The position numbers were made by a program, and so were the translations under genes. A DNA stretch of 64,000 nt, taken from positions 232,259,741 to 232,323,740 of the forward strand of contig CM041465.1 of NCBI GenBank assembly GCA_023213395.1, in the 5' to 3' direction. The notes under the pieces are model-generated. The model was not told where the DNA came from, made no database searches, and worked only from the letters and a program-made list of their open reading frames with translations. The DNA is from Cycas panzhihuaensis (taxonomy: Eukaryota > Cycadophyta). This document shows positions 41,497 through 52,329 of this stretch, piece after piece. Every line of letters starts with the position of its first letter. Positions within the stretch are counted from its first letter, which is position 1.

Positions 41497-42340
41497 CTAC
41501 AACGACATCTGCATGTTTTCAACGTCGGTCTTGTGGAGTAATTCTTCAATCTCTATTTCATCATTGATTGGCGGCATCTCTTTTTCTGGAGCCTTCGTGT
41601 GAGGAAGGTCTACAACCTCATTGTTGGCCATAAACACCTTTTTGGCTGGGCACTTGTGGTCACAACTCCTTTTCACATTGCAATCAAAGGATGACTCCCT
41701 CCTTAGATATTTGGCCTTGGATAGTTTACTCTTGCCTGGTACACTTTCCTTTTCTTCCATAAGTGTAGGCTCAACTTTTGTGCCTAAGCAATACCAATTT
41801 GGCTGGTCACTCTGACCTTGATACCTGAAATGTTCATTGCGATAAATATAACTTTGGCTAGACTCATTGAACTCAGCTTCAATATTCCTGGCTTGGCAAA
41901 CAGTTTCTCTTAAAGTTTCCACTCCCAATGTTTTCAAGTGGAACTTAATAGTCCCCTTAAGCCCTGCGACATATGATTCTAATAGTAGACTAGGATCTAC
42001 TTTAGTGGTGAGCAAACTCTACAAATTTTGAAAGTACTTGGTGTAGGATTGCGCTGAACTGATCTGCTATAATCACATAAGTTGAGCAAAATAATCTATT
42101 CTAATTGTCTTCATATTGCTCTATTAGAGATGTCTTTAGGAAATCCCAATTGAAATGTTTTGTTCCTTGGTAATCTTTATTCCACTAGTGGAAACATTTA
42201 AGTGCCTTCCCATATAAGTGAAGGGATGTTACCAAGATTTTGCCCTTTCTAGTTCTAGGATTCATCTAAAAATACATATCCATTTGGATTATCCAACTTC
42301 AAATGTCCTTTGATTTCTTTAGATCAAATTTCTACAAAAA
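41497..42340 (-). pseudogene. A gag, 5' truncated
   Basis: The frame 42015-41497 holds the C-terminal capsid (YVAGLKGTIKFHLKTLGVET), an ETVCQARNIEAEF block and a degenerate knuckle (CNVKRSCDHKCPAKKVF), then an acidic end. Right of 42015 the core continues through stops (LYGKALKCFH, IIQMDMYF) to about 42340, where similarity to C gag stops at KFDLKKSKDI. The N-terminus, leader and 5' LTR are absent. Confidence 0.78.
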
Positions 42341-42344
42341 AAAA

Positions 42345-43220
42345 TTTAGAGTTTTTTAGACCAAAGTTCGGTACATTTCTATTTTTTCTCTCTTTAGTTC
42401 CAAGGTTCAGATCCTTTGATGCTAGTCTTCCCATTGGTTGATTTCCTCCTTTGAATCCTTGTCGGTTGGTTCTTCTTTGGTCAAGCATACATCACAATCT
42501 TGCCTTCCTCATGTACGAATGTTGAAGCTGCATTCACTAGTATCATGGTAGCTCATCTTGCATATGTGGCAACATTTTCCTAATGGTACTTGATGATTTG
42601 GGCACTCAACCTTAGTGTGACTTTTTGACTTACACCTAATACACCATATTTGGTGTTGTCCTTTTGTGTTGTTGTCTATAGTATCAAATCTCTCATTGTC
42701 TATGCTACATCCTCATGCCGCATCAACAGAAGAAGTCGGTTCCTTTGTTTTTCTCCCATTCTAAGAATTTTGTTTGATGCCATGCATTTGCCTTGCCTTC
42801 TATTTCCAATCTTGTTGCATAGTGCGTTACCTCTTGATAAGAAATAAGTGGGATGACATGTAGGCTTCTTCGATATTTTGGGAGTAGAACTTTCAAAAAC
42901 CATCGTTTCGCCACCCATCAATTACCTCACTTTCCATTTTCTTCACTAATGTCTTTTGCTTAGTATTATAGCTTTGTATCATTTCCTTGGGTTCCTTTTT
43001 CAAATTATATATCTAATCTACCACTTCACTACCCTCACGTAATAGTCAAAATTCCTTTTTGATTGTTTCCCTTAGTGTCTTCCAATCCTTAAAATAGTCT
43101 TCTTTGAATTTTTTATACCAGTCATTCTCTAAATTGCATTGTATTGCTACTTATGCTTTTTACCATTGAGTTTTATTTGACTTTCCATTTGCAATCCAAA
43201 TTGTTCCACATATTATAGTA
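42345..43220 (-). pseudogene. Gypsy gag remnant E
   Basis: Minus-strand decayed gag of D-like type. A DWKTLRETIKKEF and YNLKKEPKEMIQSYN helical part lies at 42990-43120, an EVTHYATRLEIEGKANAWHQ segment near 42800, and two CCHC knuckles at about 42545-42650 (CIRCKSKSHTKVEC and CHICKMSYHDTSEC). Many stops. It faces the same way as K on the far side of A, and gag then PR order fits one element split by A, but junction sequences are too decayed to prove it. Confidence 0.6.
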
Positions 43221-43550
43221 ATGTGTCAGATCTTATCTACTTCTCCATTGAAAGCTAACATGGACATCTTGAATTTCTTAATCAAATTCATTAGTAGATT
43301 CTTCGTATCCAACAATTGGTTCATCATAATCAACAATAGTAGTCTAATCGAAAGAAGTTTCACCAAATTTAGCAATGCATTCAATAGTAATCTCTTCACA
43401 TTTAGTAGTAGATTTATCAACCATGTTTTCTTGACATACCTTCTCAACATATTCTTGTTCTTGACATTCCTTCTTAACATGAACTTTTGTATTTGCTTGA
43501 GAATCTTGATTACCTATATCTTGGTAACCTGTAGTATTACCTTGAGTTTC
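43221..43550 (-). pseudogene. F acidic extension after gag
   Basis: In the gag-continuing phase it reads VHVKKECQEQEYVEKVCQEN, a KCEEITIECIAKFGE segment and DYDEPIVGYEE. Highly charged. The L protein has VDKCEEITLECVVESKYDE at the same relative place. No known domain; function unknown. Stops at about 43550 and 43240. Confidence 0.5.
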
Positions 43551-44012
43551 CTAAAAAATTATTTGAGAATTTTGTGTTTGAAAATCTGCTTTAACATTCC
43601 TAAAATATGCTTGAAAACTCCTAAAACTCACTTTCAAACTTGGATCAAACTTACATTGTAAAATATCCCATGTTTCCTTGGCATTAGTAACATGGTACAC
43701 ATAGGAGAATACATCATCATTCAAAGTAGGATAGATCCAAGAAAGTGCATAACAAATTTTCATTTCAAGTTCCTTTTTTTCTTTTTCTTGATCAAGTGTT
43801 AACTGATTAGCAGGATAAATAGGTATTGCAACATTATATCCTTGAGAAACAATATCCCACAAGTCATTTGAAATCAAATAAGGTTTCATGTCTCTTGACC
43901 ATTCTAAATAATTTTCCCCATTGAAAATCACCAAATTCGGAAAACCTGGAAAATCCAAAGAAGATGCCATCTTGCAAATGAAAATAAAGCATAACATGTG
44001 TACAACAATCAC
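43551..44012 (-). pseudogene. F gag
   Basis: A 153-codon frame with a clear start (MASSLDFPGFPNLVIFNGEN) after a short upstream in-frame extension. YLEWSRDMKPYLISNDLWDI is the conserved copia gag opening, and NAKETWDILQCKFD the following UBN2-type helix. It ends in TAG at 43551. No zinc knuckle is visible. It would form a capsid-like protein only. Confidence 0.75.
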
Positions 44013-45244
44013 ATCATATTCAGGATACCAACCTATATCTCTTGCCCCTCAAGTTTAAGACCTCCATCTACCTCCTAGTCCTTTATAGGATTTAATATGC
44101 AAATTACAATAAATTCTTTAAAACAATGCTTTACGATAGCCTTCTAGGGTTCAATATTTAGTTGCCCTAAGGTCAAGAAGTAGGCAAAAAGATGATGTAG
44201 AAGGTGCAAAAGAAAACTTTGTTTGGTTACCACGCAGGGATCTGGTACAAAGACTCAACTTTGGACTAATATTTCTCCATGAAAACAACACCAAAATATA
44301 TCAAATCATATACCAAAATGACCATCTATGAGTCAAAATTCCAACAGTTTAGACAGTTTGGAAAATGGACTCCTAGAACTCAAGATATTAAATAAATGCA
44401 TAGGTACCTTTTTGATAAAAATAAAATTGAGTCATTTAGGGTTTCAACCCCTTCACAGGCTAGCAATTGGTAGTATGGAGGTTGCATATGACCAGGTACT
44501 GACGAATAGGGGCTAACGGCTGACACTCAAAAATTATGCAATTCAACTTAATTTTTCAAAACTTAAAAAAAAAAAAAAATCCTAAAGTTGACAAATCTCA
44601 ATCAAATTCGCATGATGATTGGTCAACAATGATGCTAACGAATAGATCTAATCGAATTGGTGAAATATCTATTAAAGATCTATTGAAATCATCTTTACGA
44701 AGGTCTCGTGATAGTGACTGAATCTTTGGATTGCCAAAATTCTCTTTTGAGTGACGAAATCCAACAAGATAAATACAAATCTACACTAGGTGATCTCCTC
44801 GATGAATGAATGAACACATGTTTCACTTCACACAACGACGGCGATCACAAAAAACTCGAAGAAGTTTCCACGGCTCAGGTGACTAGTGGGGACAACAAAG
44901 GATGTCATGCAATCACGAAGGTATGCAATGAACCACGAATAGATAAGAGCATAATCAATGCAAGTAGGGTGCACAAACAGAGGAGCACGATGGCTCAATG
45001 ACAACAATTAAGAGCAAGAAACGAACAAATAATGTAGCAGCTATGGGCACACATACAAATAGAACTAGTGTAACCCATGGTAGGGTTTCACCTCAACTAG
45101 CCATAACCACAAATGGAACCACAAGTAGCACAAACAACTTTAAACCCTCACTGGCAACCTCTCAAACCCTAACAAGGGAAACTAGCAAACCCTCATTGGC
45201 AAAATTGGCAACCTACAACAAATGAAGAACTAGCAAACTAACAT
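44013..45244 (-). other. F leader
   Basis: No supported coding; an A-run at 44566-44580 and short Thr/Asn-rich ORFs on the plus strand (44810-45225) are compositional. Lies between the primer site and gag. Confidence 0.5.
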
Positions 45245-45256
45245 GCTCTAATACCA
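45245..45256 (-). promoter_or_regulatory. F primer-binding site
   Basis: Minus-strand TGGTATTAGAGC followed by ATGTT, the same as in L (TGGTATCAGAGC, ATGTT), with one mismatch. Confidence 0.7.
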
Positions 45257-45553
45257 TATAGAAAAATGAAACTGATAGAAAATAATAATGCACAAATGAA
45301 AAAAACGAGCATCGAGATCACAATGGTACCTTAAAAATACCTTAACTTGGATTAAGATCATAAGAATGATTTACAATATGATACATTGAGTGTGTATTTA
45401 TAATACGTAACTTGGCTATGCGTGGGACCCACCATAAGATACCTACATCATAATAAAATTAATTGCACAAATGTGCATTATAACTTTGCCTTGTGAAGCA
45501 TGAACCAAATTGTTTTAATAGGACCTAGTGTAAAATTTATCAAACTTCATGTT
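45257..45553 (-). repeat. F 5' LTR
   Basis: On the minus strand starts about TGTCAACATGAAG and ends TTTTTCTATA at the primer site, with a TATAAATAC box near 45395-45403. Only one copy is seen. The G insertion sits at its start, so the outer limit is uncertain. Confidence 0.55.
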
Positions 45554-45558
45554 GACAC

Positions 45559-46124
45559 TAAAGAGAATAGATTTAGTTCTCACACAAATTAATAATGAAC
45601 ACAACCCTAGAATCACTTGGAGAGGGAGTATGCTAGCACAATAAGATGATTAGCATCAATAGCAAGACTATGAAGATAAGCACCTAAGCAATGAAGCGAG
45701 CATATGAATCAAGCACAAGAAAGAACACAAGCTATGGAGGAGTAGGAATTGTTTCTCACTCCAAATGAACAAGATTAACTTGGATTCAAAATACCAGTAT
45801 AATAATATAATACTCACTCTCTTGTGAGATACAAGAGAATTGGTCTCAATATATAGAGTTGGAGGAGAGACCTTGGGGGGCTTGATGTTTGACTAGTGTT
45901 AAACATCCAAGATATGCCCTTTGCATGTGGGACAAGTGTCCCTTGTGCTCTCTTATGAGCAAAGTCCATGAGGGGTACATTGACCCTCAAGTCACAACAT
46001 TGTACCACTAGAAAGAACGTGAGTGTGTACTTTATCACATTAGGTGATAAGACACCCTTACATAAAGTATATAATATTACAATATAAAGTATATCACTTA
46101 ATATTTAAACATAAAGGTTTAACA
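45559..46124 (-). repeat. G 3' LTR (566 bp)
   Basis: Minus strand: TGTTAAACCTTTATGTT ... TTCTCTTTA. TATATATTGAGACC at about 45837-45850 corresponds to the H TATA region. The terminal CA has become TA. Immediately preceded by the polypurine tract. Confidence 0.82.
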
Positions 46125-46690
46125 CCCCTCCTTAATGTTTAGAATGTTAAGTTGGACACCAAGACCTTCCCTGAATTTTTCAAAATTTTCTCTACCAAAT
46201 GGCTTGGTAAGGATATCCGCCAAGTACTGGTCTGTGGGCCTATAGAAGAGGTTGATCTCACCGTTCTGCCCATGCTCCTTGATGAAGTGGTGATGTACCT
46301 CAATGTGCTTGGTCCTTGCATGAAAAACTAGATTCTTAGTCAACTTGAGTACACTTTGGTTGTCACAATGCAGCCTGGTAGGGTGATCCTGCTCAAGTTC
46401 AAGCTCACTAAGAATCCTCCTTAGCCATATAACCTCACAAGTTGCATTGACTGCAACTTTGTATTTTGCTTCCATGGAGAACAAGGTAACATTGGGTTGC
46501 TTCTTGTAACTCCACAAAATGACTCCTGACCCAAGGTTGAAACTATATCCCGAGGTCAATCTGCGACTATCTTGCCATCCTGCCCAATCAAAATTTGAGA
46601 ATCCTTCTAATATGAAGTTCTCATTATGTATCTACTGAAGGCCATGCTGCAATGTGCCTTTGAGATATTTTAGTATATGTTTGGTTGCAT
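46119..46690 (-). pseudogene. G RNase H
   Basis: The frame 46559-46119: TSGYSFNLGSGVILWSYKKQ, SMEAKYKVAVNATCEVIWLR (the Ser-Thr-Glu block is now Ser-Met-Glu), LHCDNQSVLKLTKN (Asp), TKHIEVHHHFIKEHG and YLADILTKPFGRE. The first-Asp region lies at 46560-46690 with stops. It reads a few codons into the LTR before stopping, like H. Confidence 0.85.
46125..46134 (-). promoter_or_regulatory. G polypurine tract
   Basis: TAAGGAGGGG on the minus strand, next to the 3' LTR. Confidence 0.8.
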
Positions 46691-46691
46691 T

Positions 46692-47650
46692 CTAGTGCTT
46701 TTGATTAGGTTGAAGCATGTACCTGAAGCAAATCCCAAATACAAATGCCTGTCTAGCGATGGTGAGATAGATTAGGCTACCCATTAGTTGTCGATATAAT
46801 GTGGGATCTATTGGTGTTGCTTCCTTATCAAGTGATGATTTTATACCATTCTTCGTAGGTGTAGGCGATGGTTTGCAATCCTCCATTATGAATTGTTGTA
46901 AAATGTCCCAAGTGTATTTGGCTTGGGAAATGAAGATATGACTTGGTTGTTGCCACATCTCCATGCCTAAGAAATAATAGAGAAGTCCAAGATCAATCAT
47001 CTCAAAACTTCTCTTAGAGTCATCCTAGAGAACTTCTATCATCTTAGTGTCACTCCCAGTGATCACGAAGTCATCAACATACAATATGACAAAGACAACA
47101 TGGTTATCCCTAACTTTTATGTATAAGTTAGGATCTGATGAGAATCGATGATCTCCATGTCTAAAAAAATAATCATCGTTTTTTAGTACCATGCTCTTGG
47201 GGCCTGTTTCAAACCATACAATGCCTTTTTTAGGCGACAAACCAAATGTTCTTTCCCATGTGAAACATAGCCAAGAGGTTGCTCCAAATATACCTCCTCT
47301 TGAAGATCACCATTGAGGAAGGCGCTCTTCACATCCATTTGATAAATTGGCCACCTGCATTGAGCAACTAAGGCCAATATTAATCTGATGGTGTTCATAT
47401 TTGCCACAGGTGCGAATGTCTTTTCATAATCAATGTCTTCTTTTTGTTTGAATCTCTTGGCAACTAGTTGAGCTTTATGATGCTTGATTAATCCATCAGA
47501 TTGAAATATGATTTTGTACACCCATTTGCAGTTGATTGCTTGTTTGTTCTTAGGCAATTCCACCAAATCTCAAGTTCTATTTTTTTTTAATAGGATGGAT
47601 TTCTTCATCCATGGCAGCTTTCTACTTTTCACTTTTACATATCTCCTCAA
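46692..47650 (-). pseudogene. G reverse transcriptase
   Basis: Three frames: 47566-47183 (VELPKNKQAINCKWVYKIIF, DVKSAFLNGDLQEEVYLEQP, LKKALYGLKQAPRAWY), 47240-47025 (VILYVDDFVITGSD with the catalytic YVDD) and 47000-46692 (LGLLYYFLGMEMWQQPSHIF, ending in RYMLQPNQKH). Frameshifts at about 47190 and 47010, and a stop near 47565. Close to H in sequence. Confidence 0.88.
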
Positions 47651-48059
47651 AAGTGAAAGGCTCATCAACACAAAGCACTTCAGCCATAAATGCATGGTTA
47701 ACAGATTGTTGCCTCATTTTAGATGGATGTTTTCCTTCTATGACTTGACTGTCTTGTACTATTTGAGTGTATCATTTTATTAGCTTATTCATGGATGTAA
47801 CCTGAACATCAACATCTTGAGCCTATAATGGTTGAGTAACACTAGGGATACCAAGGTCAAGTGGAGTTGTTGCTGAAGATGGAGTTGAAGTAGATGAAGA
47901 AGTGACAAGAACAGAAGATGAACATGGTATAAAAGATTGTGAGGGAAGTCAGTCCTGAGCAATCTATTTGCCTTTGTTAAGCGGAAGATGGATGGATGTT
48001 AGTTCCATCTCTTCATTATCCCTAGCAAATATTGCATCTCTAGATATATGCATTTTTTT
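47651..48059 (-). pseudogene. G INT-RT linker
   Basis: Decayed linker with a Ser/Thr-rich reading like H 15065-15260. Stops abundant. Confidence 0.5.
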
Positions 48060-49200
48060 TTAAGTGGAATCACGCACTCTATATACTTTATTGCTACTAG
48101 AGCAACTAATGAAAATGCATTTTAGACTTTTATCATCTAATTTCTTCCTTTGTTGTTGCAGAATATGCATATAAGCAATGTACCCAAAAGTCCTCAAATG
48201 GCTCACAGTTGGCTTTTTGCTAGACCAAGCCTCCTCCGGTGACATATTGGTGACTGTGGTAGTAGGGCTCCTATTGGCCACATAAGTTGTCGTATGAAAT
48301 GCTTCAGCGCAATAAGGAAGAGGAAGCCTCTTAGCATGCATCATTGCTTTGTCTTTTCTTTGCTTGCCAATATCCTGTTTATCCTCTCAACTACTCCATT
48401 TTGTTGAAGTGTATATAGAGCAATGAGTTGCCTTCTGATTCTATGATTTCTGCAAAATTGATTGAACTCTCTTAAAGTAAATTCACCTCCATTGTAAGAC
48501 TGCAATATTTTGATGGGCAAATCTGCTTCATTTTCCATAGCAAGTTTAAATTGTTGGAATTTTTCCAAAGCCTCAAGTTTATGTTTGATGAAATTGTCCT
48601 AAACCTTATGTGAAAATTCATCAATGAAAGTGATATAGTAAAGTGCTCCTCCAAGAGATGGTGTGGACATGGGTCTACATAAATCTATATGAACCAACTA
48701 TAGGGGTTGAGATGCACGCCATGCTTTGCCTTTAGGAAAAGGCTCTCAATGTTGTTTCTCCATGATATATGCTTCACAAAGACATTTTGATGTAGGAATT
48801 TTTGGAAGCCCATACACCATGCTTTTGTTAAACATCAATTTGATATTATCTAGGCTCAAGTGGCCTAGCCTATTGTACCAAAGTTGTTCTTCGGTCACTG
48901 ACTGAGTAACAAAACATGTTGGAGAAGTATCAAATGTTATATTTGAGGCATCTAATTTATAAAGGCCATCGTCTTCATGACCAATGGCAACCACTTAATC
49001 ATTTATGTCACTAATTGTGCATTTCCCACCTTTGAACAATACATTCATCTATTGTTTATCCCACTGACTAATAGATAGAAAACTTTTGTACATAGAAGGC
49101 ATCTAGTAAGCATCACCTATGGGAAATGTTAAAGCAGGGTGATCTGGAGAGTGGAAGGAGATAATTTTGCCCACTCCAGATATTTGTATTAACTCATTGT
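48060..49200 (-). pseudogene. G integrase
   Basis: Zinc region at 48994-48746 (LWYNRLGHLSLDNIKLM, where the first His of LWHQRLGH is Tyr, and CEAYIMEKQH, second Cys lost). Core: LVHIDLCRPM keeps the first Asp (about 48700). The second catalytic Asp is Tyr (SYNGGEF, codon 48494-48496), and Glu is kept in NGVVERINRI. The last frame, 48344-48060, reads YVANRSPTTTVTNMSPEEAW and FGYIAYMHILQQQRKKLD. Several frames and stops. Not active. Confidence 0.85.
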
Positions 49201-49809
49201 TGCCAAAAGTAACTGTTTACCCTCTTCCTTGTTTGACATCATAGACCAAGTCCTCATCACCAGTCATATGACGAAATGCTCCTGAATCAATAATCCGTGT
49301 GCTATTACTTTGTGTAGTGTGATAAGCACAAAATGGTTTATCTTCATCATCGACAAACTGCTTAGTGTGCCATTGATTGCCACCTCTGAATCCCCCCCCT
49401 TCTTCTTTGACCTCCTTGAAATCCACCTTGATTTGGTTTTTGAGGGGGCTATTGTTGTTGTTGTTACTATTGTTGTCTCTATTATTGCTACTATGGCTAG
49501 TGTTGTTGCTATTGTTGCATGTCGAACTAAAGTTTGTAGCACTCTGGTTGAATGTGGCACTTCTTACCACAATAATGGCAAACAATATTGGCTTTTGATG
49601 TGCCAATGTTCAACTAAAATAGGATCAAGATAGATGATTACATTTCTCTCAGTTGGGCTTTTAACATGAATAGGTTTGGCATTTTTCCTAGATACAAAAG
49701 CCCCAAACGCATTCATGATGAATAAATTTTGTGTTTGTTTCTTCCATTCTTGGAAGTTATCTTGACCTGTTAACTTGATAGTGCATGCATTAAGCATATT
49801 GATGGCTGT
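49201..49809 (-). pseudogene. G protease start and shortened gag
   Basis: The gag opens with MLNACTIKLTGQDNFQEW at 49797, but after about 50 codons jumps to the sequence before the zinc knuckle: residues equivalent to about 50-235 of H gag are gone. The knuckle CHYCGKKCHIQPEC (CX2CX4HX4C) is kept at about 49555-49600 in another frame, followed by an Asn/Thr-rich microsatellite-like tail (49440-49530) and GGGFRGGNQWH. PR reads IIDSGAFRHMTGDEDL at about 49245-49295 (Ser after Ala changed to Phe). Confidence 0.8.
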
Positions 49810-50290
49810 CGTAATGTTAAAATTGATTAAAAGGCTCTTGAAGCTAGCAGATAACTTGGAGACTCAAGGCTTTCGTCGCTTAAGTTCCATCTTTTAACAC
49901 ACCAACAACCTTGATCTTACAAAGAAGATCCAACAATTGAAGAGAGTGATGAGAGATGGAGGGCTAGGCAATGAGTTGGTCCAACCCTAATCTTTCAAAA
50001 TAGATCCAATAGTTGGCCAAGTTAAATCTAGGACAAGTGAGGTAGGGTTGATTTGTACGGTTGTATCATGCTTTCTTTGGGGTTCATAGCCCCAATAACA
50101 CTCTTTTCCAACCTCCTTTTCTCTAAGAATGATCTCAATTGTTGTGCACTGACTGTAAGGTTGGTTAGTCCCCTAGGGAATGCACCAAGTTTGAGATATA
50201 GAGACAAGGTTTGAACCTTTTTTTAGCCTCTCCAATAAATATTTTAAGCAAATTTTAAATGGTTTAAGTTGATTAAAAGAAATTGCTTAA
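49810..50290 (-). other. G leader with conserved H-family block
   Basis: Minus-strand equivalent of H 12310-12735, including the hairpin GATCTT/AAGATC at 49913-49930 with a 6-nt loop. The remaining 1.8 kb of the H-type leader is missing. Confidence 0.65.
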
Positions 50291-50445
50291 TGAGAGTGAT
50301 GAGACTCCCTCTCCAAGTGATTCTAGGGCTATGTTCATCATTAATTGGTGGGAGAGCTAAATGTTATTCTCTTCATTTAGTATTAGAGCTTGTTGGAGAA
50401 GATTTTTTCGTTGTTTTCAGGTTTAAAGGAGAGATTACAAACCCT
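50290..50445 (+). repeat. Inverted LTR-end/primer-site segment in G
   Basis: In plus orientation it reads as an LTR 3' end (CTCCCTCTCCAAGTGATTC ... TTCTCTTCA, end at 50375) followed by TT and TAGTATTAGAGC (50378-50389), a primer-site match. The same LTR end is on the minus strand in the left LTR (about 45559-45635). In the right LTR it is therefore flipped relative to the rest of the element. Confidence 0.65.
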
Positions 50446-50789
50446 CTTTGGATTCAAAATAGCAGCATAACAATACAATACTCACTCTCTTGTGAGATAC
50501 ATGAGAATTGGTCTCAATATATAGAGTTGGAGGAGAGAGCTTGGGGGCCTTGATGCTTGACAAGTGTCAAACATCCAATGGCCTTTACATGTTGGACAAG
50601 TGTCCCTTGGGCTCTCTTATGAGCAAAAGTGCATGACGGATACATTGACCCTCAAGTCACAACATTGTGTTATTAGAAAGAATGTGGGTGTGTACTTTAT
50701 CACATTAGGTGATAAGACACCCTTACATAAAGTACATAATGTTACAATATAAAGTACATCACTTAACATTTAAACATAAAGGTTTAACA
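50446..50789 (-). repeat. G 5' LTR, remaining part (344 bp)
   Basis: Matches the left LTR from TGTTAAACCTTTATGTT to the GATTCAAAATA block, including the TATATATTGAGACC element, then stops at the inverted segment. Followed on the right by AACAC (TSD with one mismatch). Confidence 0.8.
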
Positions 50790-50849
50790 AACACAGATCA
50801 TCACAATACATCATCTAGCCCCATACGGTACAATCATCATCCCGCTAAT

Positions 50850-51634
50850 TGATATGATGCTACTTATATCATAAATTGAATTGTTTTTGTTCTAGTATTT
50901 CCATCTCTAGTAGTGTTTTCTTTTATGGATAAATACCTTGTAATCCTTTTGTACCACATTGGTATTATTTTGATGTGAAATAATTGAACATCCAAAAATT
51001 CAACATTTATTCCTATGGCTACTTACCCTATGTTGATTAGGGAATGTTGATCAAGAATTATAAGAGGTTTTCTAGGTTAACATTGATGTGAAATTGAAAC
51101 TTCTAAACTAGTAACAACCATGTATTGATTTGGCTATGAGCTATAGGTTTGTTAATCAAATATAATAGGGTTCAATGATCAATGGAAAATGTGAATGTTG
51201 TTGCCAATGAGTAGTGACCAAATTTTTGGATGACATAAACCTTTATGAATCCTTCTCTTTCTATGATGGTATAATTTTGTTTTGCAAGTATCTAAATCCA
51301 TTCTTATACCACTCGCTTTTTTTAACAATTCTCTTCCAAGGGGTTGACTATTTGAGCACAGCCCAAAATGAATTTCCTATAGTAGCCTACTAGTCACAAA
51401 AGTCGCTTTAGTTCTTTTGAATTAGTTGTAATAGGGTAGTAGAGAATCAACATAATTTTTGGTAAGGTTTGTTAAGAATCCTTCTTTGGTGGCAACATCC
51501 CCTAATAAATTCCTAAATGGCTTTATAAATGTACATTTTTTTGGATTTAATGTAATCCACTTTGTTGGCATGTCTCAACATTTCTCTTAAGCTCTCTATG
51601 TGGTTATGGTGATCTTAATGGGATTACACTATAT
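50850..51634 (-). pseudogene. Gypsy remnant M1: RT connection and RNase H
   Basis: Minus-strand. 51620-51300 corresponds to NPKKCTF, FRNLLG and the YYRKFIRG connection of D (here KKMYIYKAI and similar with stops). 51300-51010 gives NYTIIEREGFIKVYVIQKFG (RH Glu block) and FSIDHQTLLYLINKPI (Asp). D-like rather than chromovirus-like. Heavily decayed. Right end at M2. Confidence 0.7.
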
Positions 51635-52329
51635 TGTTTTTCCTTGAAACAATGGTTCTATTTATTAAAGATATTACATACACATGTCCACCAGCATATT
51701 TGATGTGTGGCACAGGTCCTACACACACACAAAGGCTCTACACATCCTCTAGACTACATTATGGAAACGACCTTGCACATTGTTTTTACCATTTTTAGCT
51801 AATTTATTGTGAAAGTACAATAGTAAATAATGCAATAAAGTTATTGTAACAAAGGTACAACACTATATACAAAAGTACAATAGTAATAAATGAAATGTAG
51901 CAAAAATACAGGATTGTTTAGCTGTAACAATGCTAATGTAGTAGTGATAAATGCTAGTGCATCTATAATAAATGAAGGTACAATAGCATTAAATGATAGA
52001 ATTCTAAAGTATAGTAGGAAGAATAGATAATATGAAATAGATTTATAATAAGTTCAGGAATAATATGTAACAAATAATATTGACTTATAGAAGCAAATAT
52101 TGATTAATGTCCAATAATATCTAGCTTAACTAATGCCTATTTATTAGCCCTTTTGAGGAACGGTACCTTTAGTAATTTTGTCACATTGTAAAGAAGAAAA
52201 GAGTAAAACATTAATTGATTGATTTTTCCAAATGAATTGTAGTTCTGTTATATTGAGAGACTTGGCATAATTTGATTTCAAGCTAAATACATAAAAGTTT
52301 TTGTATGAAGTAAGCCTCGAGCTAAATAG
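51635..52329 (-). repeat. M2 3' LTR, left part (split by L)
   Basis: Non-coding, A+T-rich, with many GTACAATAGTA-like words at 51818-51890. On the minus strand it follows the M2 chromodomain region and a short tail at 56367-56460, then continues here, once L and its TSD are set aside. A TAATAAATAGG box is at about 52135-52145. Starts (plus) TGTTTTTCC next to M1. No partner copy, so inferred. Confidence 0.45.

Larger units (their letters stand above)
18827..42340 (-). mobile_element. Chromovirus gypsy element A, host of B and C
   Basis: Minus-strand Ty3/gypsy. From right to left: gag (about 42340-41497), PR (41448-41179), linker, [C insertion 25029-40976], RT (25028-24435), [B insertion 21599-24434], RT/RH (21598-21000), INT (about 20700-19600), chromodomain (about 19560-19385), polypurine tract and 3' LTR. 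When B and C are set aside the reading is continuous across both points. The 5' LTR and gag N-terminus are missing: the right end runs straight into gag remnant E, so A is 5' truncated. About 7% of the span is A's own coding in each of several blocks; the bulk is B, C and D. Confidence 0.88.
43221..45553 (-). mobile_element. Copia-like element F, 5' part
   Basis: From the right: 5' LTR (45553-45257), primer site (45256-45245), leader (to 44013), gag (44012-43551), then an acidic region to about 43221 where it is lost. No PR, INT or RT. The gag plus acidic extension is arranged as in L (54853-55655), and both share the motif K-C-E-E-I-T. G is inserted at the outer LTR edge. Confidence 0.65.
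45559..50789 (-). mobile_element. Copia element G (H family)
   Basis: Minus-strand copia with 3' LTR (left), polypurine tract, RH, RT, INT, PR, shortened gag, leader block and rearranged 5' LTR (right). Flanks GACAC (45554-45558) and AACAC (50790-50794) form a TSD with one mismatch. LTR starts TGTTAAACC on the minus strand, as in H. Coding is heavily broken. The LTR end and primer site of the 5' copy are inverted (see findings). Confidence 0.88.

Noticed and set aside
42345-43220. E gag and K protease as one element split by A
   Set aside because: Same strand, same gypsy type and right order, but A lacks its right LTR and no TSD could be matched, so this stays a possibility.
43221-43661. 146-codon plus-strand ORF
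   Set aside because: Antisense of F gag and its acidic extension; Phe/Leu/Ile-rich by complement of Lys/Glu codons.
45560-50372. The inverted 75-bp pair as terminal inverted repeats of a DNA transposon
   Set aside because: The right member is inside the G leader/LTR and not at an end; it is explained as an inverted LTR tail with a primer site.
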